From positions 248,001 to 312,000 of the forward strand of contig CAWKOH010000001.1 in NCBI GenBank assembly GCA_963851245.1: a stretch of DNA of 64,000 nt, given 5' to 3'. Below the pieces are notes generated by a model. It was given only the letters and a program-made list of their open reading frames with translations. It did not search any database and was not told the origin of the DNA. Made by a program: the position numbers and the translations under genes. Numbering within the stretch: the first letter of the stretch is position 1; each line of letters starts with the position of its first letter. Shown in pieces: positions 33,656-42,573 of this stretch. This DNA is from CAWKOH01 sp963851245. Its GTDB lineage: Bacteria; Actinomycetota; Acidimicrobiia; Acidimicrobiales; Palsa-688.

Positions 33656-35908
33656 ATGGTCATGGTTGGGCCGCTCTCCGGTGTATCAGTACTCGAACTG
33701 AGTTCGGGACTCGGCGGCCTGGCCGCCGGCGCCCTTTTAGCTCAGCTCGGCGCCGAGGTCGTACAGGCGGCCATTCCCGGCGCCCCCGACCCAACCGACC
33801 CCGTGCGGATCTGGGCGGATCATCTAAAAGGGCACCTGACCGCCGGCCGCGGAGTGGCAGAGGGGACAGTGGAGCTACGCCGCAGGGCAGACGCCGTCGA
33901 CGTGGTGCTGTCGGACCTGACGCCGGGGTCGCTGGAGCGTCTCGGCCTGGATGCAGTCACTGTTCTCGAGAGGAACCCTGACGCCGTCCACGCCTGGTTA
34001 CCGCCGTTCGGGACGGCCGGCCGGTGGAGCCACCTGCGTTTCGACCCTCTCCTCCTGTCCGCCGTGAGCGGCTTCGCCGACCACTACCCCTCTGATCGGG
34101 ATCAGCCCATCGCTCCCGTCGTCCCCACCCTTGGCTATCTCCAAGGTGCTATGGGAGCCGCCGCCGCGGTTGCCGGGCTGGTCGGCCGCCAGCGCCACGG
34201 CTCCGGTCGCTCGGTGATCGTCACGGGATTGCACGCGGCGGTGGCGGCTCTGGCCACCCTGATGACCCGCGGCATCGACGTCGACAAGGTGATCTCACCA
34301 GGACGCAGTCTGCGGGGAGCGCCTTTCTTCCGTCTCTACCAGGGAAGCGACGGAGAGTGGTTCTACCTGGCCGCTCTTTCGCCCAGCATCTTCTTCCGGG
34401 CCCTCGACGCGATTGGTCGCATGGACGTGATGGTGCGTGAGGAGGTGGCCGGGGAGTTCGCCAACCTCATGGCCCCTGAGGTCTCGCGTGCGGTCAACAC
34501 CGAGCTCGAGCGGACTTTCGCGACGAGACCGGCGGAAGCCTGGCTGCAGATCCTCCGGGCGGCCGAGGTCCCGGTGGCACCGGTATGGTCGCGGGAGGCA
34601 TGGAGCCGCAGCGAGATGTCCTCGGCGACCTCCGGCTGGACCGAGTTCGACCATGCCGGCGTCGGCCACGTTCGGGCCCCGGCCGGCCCGATCTCGCTGG
34701 ATCGGGGGTCCGCTCCAGAACCCACCCCGGCCGTGGACGAGCCGATGGGGCCGGATGCCAACCGAAGGCTGCCGCTGTCCGGGCTGCGGATCGTGGACAT
34801 CTCGTCCTATCTGGCCGCCCCCTTCGCCGGCGCATTGCTCGCCAACTACGGAGCCGACGTGGTCAAGGTCGAGCCCGGCGACGGGGATCCCTACCGGGTG
34901 CACAGCATCTCCCACGCCGTCGCCAACCAGCACAAGAGGTTCGTTGCACTCGACCTGCGCGACGCGAAGGCGCGAGCTGCCCTGCTGCAGTTGGTCTCCC
35001 GCAGCGACGTGTTGGTCGACAACGCTCGCGAGGGTAGCCTCGAGCGACTCGGACTGGCGGAGGCCACATTGGGTGAGTGCAACTCCGCGCTCGTGCGCTG
35101 CTCCGTCTCGGCCTTCGGCACCGCCAATCCGTGGTCCGCCATGCCGGGCTTCGACCCCGTGCTCCAGTCCCTGACGGGCCTGGCCTGGGCCCAAGGCGGA
35201 CCGGGACGCCCCTCGCCGTCGACCGCCCCGGTGGTGGATATCGCTACCGGGTCTCTCGCGGCTCTGGGCATACTCTCGGCTCTGTTCCGGCGCGGCCTCG
35301 ACGGTGCCGGCGGACACGTGCGGACATCCCTTGCCGCAGGAGCGGTGTTCCTGCAGTCAGCCGAGATGACGACGTACCGGTCTCGCCCGGAGATCCAAAC
35401 CGGGGGTGAGGAGTTCGCGGGCCCGACCGCGGATCAGCACTACTACCGCACTTGCGACGGTTGGTTGGCGGTGTCGGCCCGCACCGGCACCGAGCGCCGG
35501 GCGTTCCGAGAACTGCGGTGGCTGCCATCCCGATCGAGCGGACAAGGGGAGCCCTCCGTCCAGGCCCTCGAACAGCTGATCGAGGCCGAGTCCACCATAG
35601 ACATGGTCGACCGCTTGACTGTGGCGGGCATCCCGGCGGCCGGGGTGCTGCCACGGCAGGACGCCATCACCGACTCCTACCTCGCCGCCAACGGGGTAAC
35701 CACCGTGCTGGAAGTGCCCGATCTCGGCCGGTTCCGCGTCGCCCGCTCCTACAGCGAGTGGCCCGGGACGGAGTCACCAGCCGGCCGAGCGGGGAGAATA
35801 GGCGCCGACACCTCCGAGGTGCTGCACGAGGCCGGTATCGATGACGTCTGGCTTACGGATCTCACGACCCGGGGCGTCGCCGTTGTGGAAGTCCGGATGG
35901 CTCCCTGA
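33656..35908 (+). CDS. Tandem-domain CaiB/BaiF CoA-transferase (750 aa)
   Basis: Two class III CoA-transferase domains. Domain 1 (about 1-360) starts GVSVLELSSGLGGLAAGALL and is shortened and divergent. Domain 2 (from about 375) starts GLRIVDISSYLAAPFAGALL, with HKRFVALDLRDAKA. The catalytic-Asp position is PVVPTLGYLQGA in domain 1 (Asp absent) and APVVDIATGSLA in domain 2 (Asp present). So it follows the inactive-active arrangement of the two 818-aa proteins, though it is more distant in sequence. Start codons at 33656 and 33662 are both possible. It follows the CoA-transferase relic by nine bases. Confidence 0.85.
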   Translation: MVMVGPLSGVSVLELSSGLGGLAAGALLAQLGAEVVQAAIPGAPDPTDPVRIWADHLKGHLTAGRGVAEGTVELRRRADAVDVVLSDLTPGSLERLGLDAVTVLERNPDAVHAWLPPFGTAGRWSHLRFDPLLLSAVSGFADHYPSDRDQPIAPVVPTLGYLQGAMGAAAAVAGLVGRQRHGSGRSVIVTGLHAAVAALATLMTRGIDVDKVISPGRSLRGAPFFRLYQGSDGEWFYLAALSPSIFFRALDAIGRMDVMVREEVAGEFANLMAPEVSRAVNTELERTFATRPAEAWLQILRAAEVPVAPVWSREAWSRSEMSSATSGWTEFDHAGVGHVRAPAGPISLDRGSAPEPTPAVDEPMGPDANRRLPLSGLRIVDISSYLAAPFAGALLANYGADVVKVEPGDGDPYRVHSISHAVANQHKRFVALDLRDAKARAALLQLVSRSDVLVDNAREGSLERLGLAEATLGECNSALVRCSVSAFGTANPWSAMPGFDPVLQSLTGLAWAQGGPGRPSPSTAPVVDIATGSLAALGILSALFRRGLDGAGGHVRTSLAAGAVFLQSAEMTTYRSRPEIQTGGEEFAGPTADQHYYRTCDGWLAVSARTGTERRAFRELRWLPSRSSGQGEPSVQALEQLIEAESTIDMVDRLTVAGIPAAGVLPRQDAITDSYLAANGVTTVLEVPDLGRFRVARSYSEWPGTESPAGRAGRIGADTSEVLHEAGIDDVWLTDLTTRGVAVVEVRMAP

Positions 35909-35976
35909 CCGGGTCGACGACCGAGCCGACCGGCTCCCGATCCAGCTACGGTGCTCACAGGAGGAAGGAGACCGTC

Positions 35977-36774
35977 ATGGATCTGGGATTGGCGGGGGCG
36001 ACGGCTGTCGTCCAAGGCGGAACGAAGGGCATGGGACGGGCCGCAGCCGAGTACTTCGCGCGTGACGGCGCCAAGGTCGGGGTGATGGCCCGGACCCAGC
36101 CGGACCTCGACTCCACGGTCGCCGCCCTGCGCCAGCTGGGCGCAGTTGACGCGGTCGGCCTGCGCGCCGACATCACCAAGCCCGACCAGGTCGAGGCCGC
36201 CTTCCAAGAGGCGGCTGCCCGGTGGGGTGGGGAGCTGAACATCCTGGTGAACGCAACCGGACCGACCGACGTCGGTTCGTTCGAACAGCTCTCGGACGAG
36301 GACTGGATAGCGACTATCGACGTCGGTGCCCTCGGCATGGTGCGGTGCGTCCGCGCCGCTCTGCCCTTGTTGCGGAGGGCCGAATGGGCGCGGATCGTGA
36401 ACGTGTCCGCTCACTCCACCAAGCGGCAGAGTGAATCCCTGGTGGCCTACACAGCTGCCAAGTCCATGGTCACCAGCATCACGAAGAACCTCTCCCTGGC
36501 CCTGGCCAAAGATCAGATACTCGTCAACACCGTCTCCCCGGGCAGTTTCGCGACCGAAAGCCTGCGTTCCTGGGCCGACAGTGTCGGCATCGATGCCGAT
36601 GACCTCTACGCGGTGATGCGGGGGATCGACGAGCACTTCGGGCACCCGGCCCACCTCCCGCGCGCCGGTTCAGCGCAGGAGATCGGACCGGTCATCGCCT
36701 TCGTGGCATCGCGCATCAACAGCTACATGACGGGGGCCAATATCAACGTGGACGGCGGGTCGGACTTCACATGA
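35977..36774 (+). CDS. Short-chain dehydrogenase/reductase
   Basis: A 265-aa classical SDR. The cofactor loop is atypical: QGGTKGMGRAAAEY in place of TGxxxGIG. NNAG is replaced by VNATGPTDV. The catalytic Ser is in VNVSAHSTK and Tyr-x3-Lys in AYTAAKSMV, and the C-terminus has TGANINVDGGSDF. It has GGAGGAAGGAG before the ATG and starts 68 bases after the CoA-transferase. The loop variants resemble 3-ketoacyl reductases of secondary metabolism and catabolism, but the substrate is unknown. The kinase-like gene begins 7 bases after its stop. Confidence 0.86.
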   Translation: MDLGLAGATAVVQGGTKGMGRAAAEYFARDGAKVGVMARTQPDLDSTVAALRQLGAVDAVGLRADITKPDQVEAAFQEAAARWGGELNILVNATGPTDVGSFEQLSDEDWIATIDVGALGMVRCVRAALPLLRRAEWARIVNVSAHSTKRQSESLVAYTAAKSMVTSITKNLSLALAKDQILVNTVSPGSFATESLRSWADSVGIDADDLYAVMRGIDEHFGHPAHLPRAGSAQEIGPVIAFVASRINSYMTGANINVDGGSDFT

Positions 36775-36781
36775 CGATCGA

Positions 36782-37849
36782 ATGAAGCTTCCTGCCACCC
36801 CTTTCGAGATCGATGCCAGTTGGCTAACTGACCAACTGCAGGCCGGTTACCCCGGAGTTCAAATCGTTGATGTAGCGGTCGTCGACCATAACGAGGTCAC
36901 GAACTCACACGCCAAGCTCCGGGTGGTCTCCGCCCGCGACCACGGTCTACCGGCCAGCCTGTTCTGCAAGATGGCCCCGCTCGACCCCGCTCGCCGGGGC
37001 AGCATCCTGGCCACGGGGATGGGCCAGCGCGAGACCCGCTTCTACGCGGCCGTGCCGCCCTCGTTGTCCTTGCGAGTCCTGAAGGTGTATGTCGCCAGGG
37101 AAGACGCCGCCGACGGAAGCTTCGTGCTGTTGCTCGAGGACCTTGACGCCGGTGAGTGCACGGTGTCGGACGGAACGACGAGCGTCAAGCCTGATGCCGC
37201 CGCCGTGGCCATGGAGGATCTGGCCCAGCTTCATCTCCGCTACACCAACCCTGATTACCGAAGAGATGAGCTGGGATGGGTGCCCACGTCGCGCCCCCTC
37301 AGCGACTACGGGGCCAGGCTGCTCCGATATGGCCTCGACCACCATCGGGACCGTCTTAGCCAGCCGTTCGCTCGCCTGACCGAGCTATACATCGACAAGG
37401 CCGCGGCCCTGAATGATCTGTGGCAGCAGGGACCGAAGACGGTCGTTCACGGGGACACCCACATAGGCAACCTCTTTGACGATCATGGCCGTACCGGTTT
37501 CCTCGATTGGGGGATGATCAATGTCACCACCCCGATGCGCGACGTCAGCTACTTCATGAACATGGCGCTGTCGATAGAGGACCGGCGCCTCCACGAACGG
37601 GACCTGCTTCGTCACTATCTGGAGATCTGGAACGCCGCTAGCGGGCTGCCCCTGAGCTTCGACCAGGCCTGGCTGGCGCATCGAATTCATGCCTCCTACT
37701 GCGTCCCCGCCAGCTGCCAGATAGTCACATTTCCCGAGAATGCAACCGAGCGGCGGCGGGTGTTCGCGAGCGCATTCCTGGCCAGAGCGGAGGCTGCCAT
37801 CGAGGACCTGGAGGCGTTGGAAGCCGTATCGGCGGCGGCCGGGATATGA
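36782..37849 (+). CDS. Aminoglycoside-phosphotransferase-like kinase
   Basis: The 355-aa protein has the protein-kinase-like fold of the APH/ecdysteroid-kinase group. The catalytic loop TVVHGDTHIGNLF (Brenner motif HGDxHxxN) and metal-binding GFLDWGMI lie around residues 218-240. An N-terminal lobe has LFCKMAPLD with the likely ATP-binding Lys. Relatives phosphorylate small hydroxyl compounds, including ecdysteroids. It sits in a plus-strand unit between the SDR and the beta-keto acid cleavage enzyme, overlapping the latter by four bases (ATGA). A similar kinase lies at 38776-39849 on the other strand. Confidence 0.82.
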   Translation: MKLPATPFEIDASWLTDQLQAGYPGVQIVDVAVVDHNEVTNSHAKLRVVSARDHGLPASLFCKMAPLDPARRGSILATGMGQRETRFYAAVPPSLSLRVLKVYVAREDAADGSFVLLLEDLDAGECTVSDGTTSVKPDAAAVAMEDLAQLHLRYTNPDYRRDELGWVPTSRPLSDYGARLLRYGLDHHRDRLSQPFARLTELYIDKAAALNDLWQQGPKTVVHGDTHIGNLFDDHGRTGFLDWGMINVTTPMRDVSYFMNMALSIEDRRLHERDLLRHYLEIWNAASGLPLSFDQAWLAHRIHASYCVPASCQIVTFPENATERRRVFASAFLARAEAAIEDLEALEAVSAAAGI

Positions 37850-38751
37850 TCCGCGGCATGGAGAGGGAGACGGACCGGCCTGTAATCATTGAAGCGGCTA
37901 TCAACGGGGTTACGACGCGGGCACGCAACCCCCACGTCCCGATCGAACCGACCGAGATCGCCGCTGACACCCTGGCCTGCATAGAAGCGGGGGCGTCCAT
38001 AATCCACCACCACATCGACCTCGCGGGTGTGAGTGAGGCGGACGCAGCCGAGCGCTACCTGCAAGCCTGGCGTCCGGTGCTGCGTCAGCGCCCGGACGCG
38101 CTGATCTACCCGACGATCCACGTCGGGCCGCCGCGGAGCTACGAGCACCAGGTCCAGCTGGCGGAAAGCGGCTTGTCCCGGATCGGCATCGTGGATCCCG
38201 GGTCTTTGAATCTCGGTGGTACGGATTCAGATGGCGTCCCGGCCGGGGGAATCGTCTACGCCAACTCCTTCGACACCATCGCCAGGGCGTTCCAGATATG
38301 CGCCGAGCACCGCCTCGGACCCAGCATGGCCATCTACGAACCGGGATTCCTGCGGACGGTGATGGCATGGTGGCGGGCCGGCCGCCTGCCCGAGGGCGCC
38401 ATGGTAAAGCTCTACTTCTCCAGCGACGTGGGTTATATGGGCGCCCCGTTCGGGCTCCCCCCGACGGTAACGGGCCTCGAGGCCTACCTGGAGATACTCG
38501 GTGACGCCGGCCTGCCATGGGCGGCATCGCTGGTCGGCGGGGATCTCATCGCCAGCAACATCGCCCGCGTGGCGCTGGAGCGCGGCGGTCATCTGCACCT
38601 CGGGATCGAGTTCTACGGCGGCGATCGCCAGCCCACCAACGTGGAGCTGGTTACCGAGGCGGTCAAGCTGTGCTCGGAGGTGGGCCGACCGGTGGCCACT
38701 CCCGACGAAGCAGCATCCATCCTCCGCCTGCCGCGGGGGCAGGCCGCCTGA
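37846..38751 (+). CDS. Beta-keto acid cleavage enzyme (BKACE, DUF849)
   Basis: The 301-aa protein has PVIIEAAINGV, VPIEPTEIAADTLACIEAGA and the metal site IIHHHID (residues 52-58), as in 3-keto-5-aminohexanoate cleavage enzymes. IYPTIHVGPP and YEPGFLRTV follow. These Zn-dependent TIM barrels transfer an acetyl unit from a beta-keto acid to acetyl-CoA, giving acetoacetate and a new CoA ester. Which keto acid is used here is not readable. The ATG overlaps the kinase stop, so the two are coupled. It converges on the second kinase gene. Confidence 0.88.
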   Translation: MIRGMERETDRPVIIEAAINGVTTRARNPHVPIEPTEIAADTLACIEAGASIIHHHIDLAGVSEADAAERYLQAWRPVLRQRPDALIYPTIHVGPPRSYEHQVQLAESGLSRIGIVDPGSLNLGGTDSDGVPAGGIVYANSFDTIARAFQICAEHRLGPSMAIYEPGFLRTVMAWWRAGRLPEGAMVKLYFSSDVGYMGAPFGLPPTVTGLEAYLEILGDAGLPWAASLVGGDLIASNIARVALERGGHLHLGIEFYGGDRQPTNVELVTEAVKLCSEVGRPVATPDEAASILRLPRGQAA

Positions 38752-38775
38752 TCCTCGACGGGGCTCACAGGGCGC

Positions 38776-39849
38776 TCACTCGAGGGCGGCAGCCAGGGCG
38801 TCGTGGTCGGCGGCGGCGGTGCCGAGCCGCTCCAGCAATGTCGACGTGATCGAAGGATCGACCTTGAGGGTGATGGCCCAGAGGAAAAAGCCGTAGAGGA
38901 TTCCACGTCGGTACCCCAGCCAGGCCTCGTCGAACGACGGAACGGGGCCGCCACCGGCTCGGAGCCGGTCCAGGTAGTGCGTCAGCAGTTCGCGCTCGGT
39001 ACGCCGCCGGTCCTCCACGGTCAGGGCCGAGACGATGTGGTAACCAACGTCGAGGTACCAGGGGCCCCGCTGCACCAATTGCCAATCGAGGAAGGAGGGC
39101 CGGCCGGCACCGTCCAGGAACACGTTGCCTATATGAGCATCACCGTGCAGGACCGACCACGGCGTCGTCGATGAGGACCGGGCAGCCAGGCCTTGGAAGG
39201 CAGCCAGCAGCGCTTCCGCGTCGCGGGTCGAGTCGGGAACTCCGGCGCCGATCGGCCCGTCGAAGTTCCCCCGGATATCCTCGATGCCCCTCATGCTGAA
39301 GTACGACTCGAGCCGGGGGACGAGCCAAGCCGCATCCCGCCAGCGGGGCGCCTCCCAGGTGCTCGAATGCAGCTTCGCCAGCTCCTCCAGGCTGGCGGCG
39401 GCCTGGTCCGGCGAGTACGGGCTGTGAGCGTCCAGGAAGGTGGCGCCGGCGACGACGACGTCCTCGGTTATCACCACACCGTGGCGGCTGCCCGGATCGA
39501 CATCGGCGTACACGCTGCGCAGGGTCCGCACCCCGGAGGGCTCGGCCAGATATCGGTAGAAGCAGGCCTCGGACTCCCCCACGTGACGGTAGGGCCGCTG
39601 CATCTCGCTGAAATAACCTTTGGCGCACAGCGTAGGCGACAGGCCGCCCGGCACCCCCTCTGCACACTCGATTCGGAAGCGGGCATTGGTAGAGACCCGA
39701 CTGACGACCGGGCCGGGTACGACGGCTGTGACTTCGACGCCGGGGAAGCGCTCAGCCAGCGCCGCCGTCAGCCACCCCGGCGACAGGAGTTCGTCCAGGG
39801 TGTCCGGGACCCTCAGTTCTGTCGGGTGGGAATTGGTCTTCTCATTCAT
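38776..39849 (-). CDS. Aminoglycoside-phosphotransferase-like kinase
   Basis: A 357-aa kinase-fold protein with SVLHGDAHIGNVFLDGAG (HGDxHxxN) and SFLDWQLVQ for the metal-binding Asp, plus VVITEDVVVAGATFLD in the hinge area. It is a second, diverged member of the family at 36782. Its start overlaps the end of the enoyl-CoA hydratase gene upstream by eight bases, so they are translationally linked. A small-molecule kinase role is inferred from family only; acyl-CoA-dehydrogenase-linked hydroxyacyl kinases are one possible analogy. Confidence 0.82.
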   Translation of the reverse strand: MNEKTNSHPTELRVPDTLDELLSPGWLTAALAERFPGVEVTAVVPGPVVSRVSTNARFRIECAEGVPGGLSPTLCAKGYFSEMQRPYRHVGESEACFYRYLAEPSGVRTLRSVYADVDPGSRHGVVITEDVVVAGATFLDAHSPYSPDQAAASLEELAKLHSSTWEAPRWRDAAWLVPRLESYFSMRGIEDIRGNFDGPIGAGVPDSTRDAEALLAAFQGLAARSSSTTPWSVLHGDAHIGNVFLDGAGRPSFLDWQLVQRGPWYLDVGYHIVSALTVEDRRRTERELLTHYLDRLRAGGGPVPSFDEAWLGYRRGILYGFFLWAITLKVDPSITSTLLERLGTAAADHDALAAALE

Positions 39850-40651
39850 CGTGTGGACCGTAGCTTTTCCAGTCTTTGCTGACTCGACCTTTCCATTGCG
39901 GCGGCCTCTTCTCGAGGAATGCCACTACCCCTTCCCGGGCATCGCCATGCGCCATCAGGTAGTGGTGGTATTCGGTCTCGAAGCTCTCGACTTCGGAAAG
40001 GGACAGGTTCCAGGAATCCCAGAGCAGCCGTTTGCTATAGGCCACCGATAGAGGAGCCGCGTTAGTCGCTATGTCCCTGGCTATTTCGATCGACGCGGGC
40101 AGCACCTGGTCGTTGGGCAGAACCCGACTGCACAGGCCAAGGCGTAGAGCCTCATGGCCATCGAACATGCGGCCGGTCAGAAGAATGTCAGCGGCCGCCC
40201 CCATCCCGACGATTCTGGGCAGAGTCCAATGTGAATAGGCGTCGCCCATGACCCCGCGCCGGGTCTGAACGACCCCGTACCTGGCATCGTCGGCGAAGAT
40301 CCGGAGATCGCATTGAAGGGTGATCGTGAACCCCACGCCGATGGCGTGCCCGTTCACCGCGGCTATGACCGGTTTGCGCACCTGCCACGCTGTGAAGGGA
40401 AGGGCGGCCGCACTGAAGGTGTCCTCGTCCCTCTTGGCGAAGGTTTCGCCACCCGCCGTCATGTCGGCGCCGGAGCAGAAGGCCGGCGGAGTCCCTGTAA
40501 GCACCACGGCTCGGACCTCGTCGTCCTGGTCGGCTCGAACCAACGCCGCCACCAGGGCGTCACTCATCTCACCGTTGAAGGCGTTGCGAACCTCCGGACG
40601 GTGCAGGGTTATCACGGCAACATGTTCGTCAAGGTCGAACAGGACGGTCAT
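39842..40651 (-). CDS. Enoyl-CoA hydratase/isomerase (crotonase)
   Basis: The 269-aa protein is a complete crotonase: VAVITLHRPEVRNAFNGEM, AVVLTGTPPAFCSGADM (first oxyanion strand) and KPVIAAVNGHAIGVGFTITL (second). The Glu positions seen in true hydratases are not evident: the region YGVVQTRRGVMGDAYSHWTL lacks the usual E, so isomerase or hydrolase activity is also possible. It lies between the D-aminoacylase and kinase genes on the minus strand and overlaps the kinase by eight bases. Confidence 0.88.
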   Translation of the reverse strand: MTVLFDLDEHVAVITLHRPEVRNAFNGEMSDALVAALVRADQDDEVRAVVLTGTPPAFCSGADMTAGGETFAKRDEDTFSAAALPFTAWQVRKPVIAAVNGHAIGVGFTITLQCDLRIFADDARYGVVQTRRGVMGDAYSHWTLPRIVGMGAAADILLTGRMFDGHEALRLGLCSRVLPNDQVLPASIEIARDIATNAAPLSVAYSKRLLWDSWNLSLSEVESFETEYHHYLMAHGDAREGVVAFLEKRPPQWKGRVSKDWKSYGPHDE

Positions 40652-40703
40652 CGTCCGCTACGGGCCGGAGCGTTCAGACCGGGCTCTCGCTTCGGACCGT
40701 CGC

Positions 40704-42416
40704 TCAGAGCAGCTTCGGAGTGGCGGTGTCGCTACCAGAGCGCAAAATGGTTCCGGGTCGGGCCTCGGTAAAGGCTCCGTCAGTGACTATCTCCTGACCG
40801 TCGACCAGGACGCGGTCCACGCCCCGAGCCCCGGCGTAGAGACGGCCGGCCGAGGCAGGCAGGTCGTAGCGCATGGCAATCGGGTCCGAACCGACCGTCG
40901 TCTCGTCAAAGATGACGATGTCCGCCCGGGCCCCTTCGCTCAGGCGGCCGCGATCATTCAGGCCGTAGAGGTCGGCCGGAACCTCGGTGAGCAGGTGGAC
41001 GGCTTCCTCGAGGGGCAGCACCTGGTGTTCCCGAACAGCATGGTCCAGCAGGAGTGTGGTGTAGTTGAAGGTGGCCAGTAGATCCAGGTGAGCGCCGGCG
41101 TCGGACGCTCCTATGACGGCACGCCCGTCGCGCCAGACGTTCACCCGGGCCTTCCAGTCCTCGAGCGTCTCGGGCCGGGTCGAGCGGGCAAAGAGGGTCC
41201 TCAGTTCATCAGTGCAGACGATGTCGCACAGAGCATCAAAATCCGATTTGCCCTCTTGGGCGGCGATCTCGGCGACGGCTCGTCCTTCGTAGCGCTTGTT
41301 ATCCGGGTGGTGGGTTTCGAGAATCACCTTGTCGGACCAGTTGGCCACGGCCACGCGGCCCCGGGCATCGGCGGCCAAGGCGGCCAGTTCGGCTCGGCGC
41401 TGCGGATCACGAAGCAGGGCCAGCTTGTCGTCAACGGGCAGCGCCATGGCATGCTCCCAGCCGGGGATCATGTCGAGGACGAACCCGGTGGCGAAGGAGA
41501 ACCGGACGGGGATGTTGACCGGCATGGTCAGCGGGACCACCCGCCCGCCTCGGGCGGCCGCATAGTCGGCGCTCTGGAGCTTGCCCGTCACCTCTTCCTG
41601 ATTCTGAGAGTTGACGAGCAGGAGATTCCAGTTGAGCGGGCGTTGCGCGGCCACCGACATCCGGCACATGAGATCGACGTCGTCGGGATCGAGAACCGGT
41701 CGGGCGTCGGGTATGTACTCCAGCGATGTTCCAGGAAACTCACGACAGACCGAGGCCAGGGCTATCAGTTCTGACGGATCGGCCCGCCTGGAGGGGACGG
41801 GATTTCCGTTGGCGTCATTGTGGGTTCCGCTTCGCGAGGTCGAGAACCCGATGGCGCCGGCCTCGAGCCCTTCCCGCAGCAAGGCGCACATCGTCGTCAA
41901 CTCGTCGTCGGTGGCAGCACGTTCCGAGCCGGCCTCGCGCATTACCACCCGACGTAAAGCAGAGTGCCCGACCATGAATCCGGCATTGATGGCCAAGGAG
42001 TGGTCCAGCCGGCTCAGGTACTCCCCGGTAGTCGTCCAGTCCCAAGGCACCCCGGCGTCGAGGGATTCGAGCGGCATGCCTTCAACCCGGGCCAGCATCC
42101 GCTTCAGGTAATCGGCCTGGGAGGGATCTAGCGGAGCGATAGTGAACCCACAGTTGCCGGCCAGGACGGTCGTGACTCCGTGGAGTGGTGAAGGGCTGAG
42201 GGTGGGATCCCAAAACGCCTGGGCATCGAAGTGGGTGTGCACGTCGACGAAGCCGGGGGCCACCACACGACCGTCGGCGTCGATCTCCCGGGCCGCACGC
42301 TCGGTGATAGAGCCGATTTCCACCACCCGTCCGTCGGTCACCGCGACATCCGCCCGCCGGCGCGGACCGCCGCTACCGTCGATGACTTCGCCCCCCCGAA
42401 TAACCAGATCCAGCAT
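40704..42416 (-). CDS. D-aminoacylase / N-acyl-D-amino-acid deacylase family amidohydrolase
   Basis: The 570-aa protein has the amidohydrolase-3 layout. A short beta-sandwich starts LDLVIRGGEVIDGSGG, then comes the metal motif FVDVHTHFDAQAFWDP. It continues with GVTTVLAGNCGFTIAPL (the Cys is a zinc ligand in D-aminoacylases), a late GASDAGAHLD with the catalytic Asp, and a closing GARADIVIFD. It hydrolyses N-acyl-D-amino acids or related amides or hydantoin-like rings. A second member begins past the right end and is present from 63680. It is divergent from the thiolase operon at 42574. Confidence 0.87.
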   Translation of the reverse strand: MLDLVIRGGEVIDGSGGPRRRADVAVTDGRVVEIGSITERAAREIDADGRVVAPGFVDVHTHFDAQAFWDPTLSPSPLHGVTTVLAGNCGFTIAPLDPSQADYLKRMLARVEGMPLESLDAGVPWDWTTTGEYLSRLDHSLAINAGFMVGHSALRRVVMREAGSERAATDDELTTMCALLREGLEAGAIGFSTSRSGTHNDANGNPVPSRRADPSELIALASVCREFPGTSLEYIPDARPVLDPDDVDLMCRMSVAAQRPLNWNLLLVNSQNQEEVTGKLQSADYAAARGGRVVPLTMPVNIPVRFSFATGFVLDMIPGWEHAMALPVDDKLALLRDPQRRAELAALAADARGRVAVANWSDKVILETHHPDNKRYEGRAVAEIAAQEGKSDFDALCDIVCTDELRTLFARSTRPETLEDWKARVNVWRDGRAVIGASDAGAHLDLLATFNYTTLLLDHAVREHQVLPLEEAVHLLTEVPADLYGLNDRGRLSEGARADIVIFDETTVGSDPIAMRYDLPASAGRLYAGARGVDRVLVDGQEIVTDGAFTEARPGTILRSGSDTATPKLL

Positions 42417-42573
42417 TGAGCGCTACCTCCGGGGTCTTGTTGGGATTCCTCGCTGCAGACCTTACATTCTTTACAGCATTGGAGGCGACCGCCACGACCT
42501 CCCGGGCACTCCACATCTTGGATAAGTTTTATACTTTCTGGGCGGGGGACCGCTTTCTGGGCCGGAGACAAGA

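Noticed and set aside
36782..39849. Aminoglycoside resistance genes
   Set aside because: Only the broad kinase fold is shared; context is CoA and keto acid metabolism and no resistance or mobility genes are nearby.
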